From NCBI GenBank assembly GCA_035942915.1, contig DASZCR010000278.1, positions 1 to 32,681 on the forward strand: a DNA stretch of 32,681 nucleotides. The letters run 5' to 3'. Below the pieces are notes generated by a model. That model had not been told where the DNA came from. It made no database searches and saw nothing but the letters and a program-made list of their open reading frames with translations. This DNA comes from DASZCR01 sp035942915. GTDB taxonomy: Bacteria > Acidobacteriota > Blastocatellia > Pyrinomonadales > Pyrinomonadaceae. Below are positions 32,607-32,681 of this stretch, piece by piece. Within the stretch, counting starts at the first letter, position 1. The number at the start of each line of letters is the position of its first letter. The translations under genes were made by a program, and so were the position numbers.

Positions 32607-32681
32607 AAATAACCTTCCCCTTAGTTCGACAGAAAAAAGTAGCAAATTTGAATTAACGATTCCTCGCCGAGCCGTTGTAGA

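Overview
The window is a GC-rich bacterial chromosome segment with dense genes and no rRNA, tRNA, phage, insertion sequence or CRISPR array that I can see. Housekeeping genes (secA, ispH, a fused 2-oxoacid dehydrogenase E1, an acyl-CoA dehydrogenase, an LpxL-type acyltransferase) point to a Gram-negative, diderm chromosome. The gene set, the numerous secreted TonB_C-type proteins and the dispersed GTGATAG-type hairpin repeats remind me of Acidobacteriota, perhaps Blastocatellia. That placement is inference, since no rRNA is present.

Layout. 1-5.6 kb: a truncated zinc-ribbon/RDD membrane protein, several small unknown proteins, IspH and a GDSL hydrolase. 5.6-8.6 kb: a Ski2-like helicase with an Arg/Gly-rich N-terminal tail. 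8.7-10.5 kb: two tandem paralogous envelope proteins. 10.7-13.5 kb: secA. 13.7-17 kb: two translationally coupled secreted proteins ending in TonB_C domains, and an unknown repeat-like protein. 17-19.3 kb: a DUF2227-type membrane protein, an LpxL-like acyltransferase, and a 500-base gene-free stretch with a good promoter and a terminator about 300 bases apart (candidate ncRNA). 19.3-23 kb: fused E1, a TPR protein and an acyl-CoA dehydrogenase, all on the minus strand. 23.3-28.7 kb, plus strand: a zinc-ribbon flippase-like protein, a GT-C glycosyltransferase, a CpdB/UshA-type nucleotidase and a secreted peroxiredoxin. 28.8-32.6 kb: a degenerate Clp-like AAA protein, a PAP2 phosphatase, a metallo-beta-lactamase/beta-CASP protein and a response regulator.

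The most striking item is the peroxiredoxin at 28071-28673. Its reading frame is interrupted by one in-frame TGA exactly where the peroxidatic cysteine should be (TGG-stop-TKE). It continues in the same frame to a complete thioredoxin-fold C-terminus. A strong hairpin with a G-containing apical loop starts 14 nt after the TGA. This is the signature of a selenocysteine-containing peroxiredoxin with a bacterial SECIS element; an ordinary gene caller would report two fragments.

Other items worth attention are the Clp-like protein, which has lost its Walker B glutamate, its pore-loop motif and its second AAA module; the candidate ncRNA; a family of five hairpin repeats; and palindromes beside several promoters. 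All motif and family calls are by eye, without database searches.
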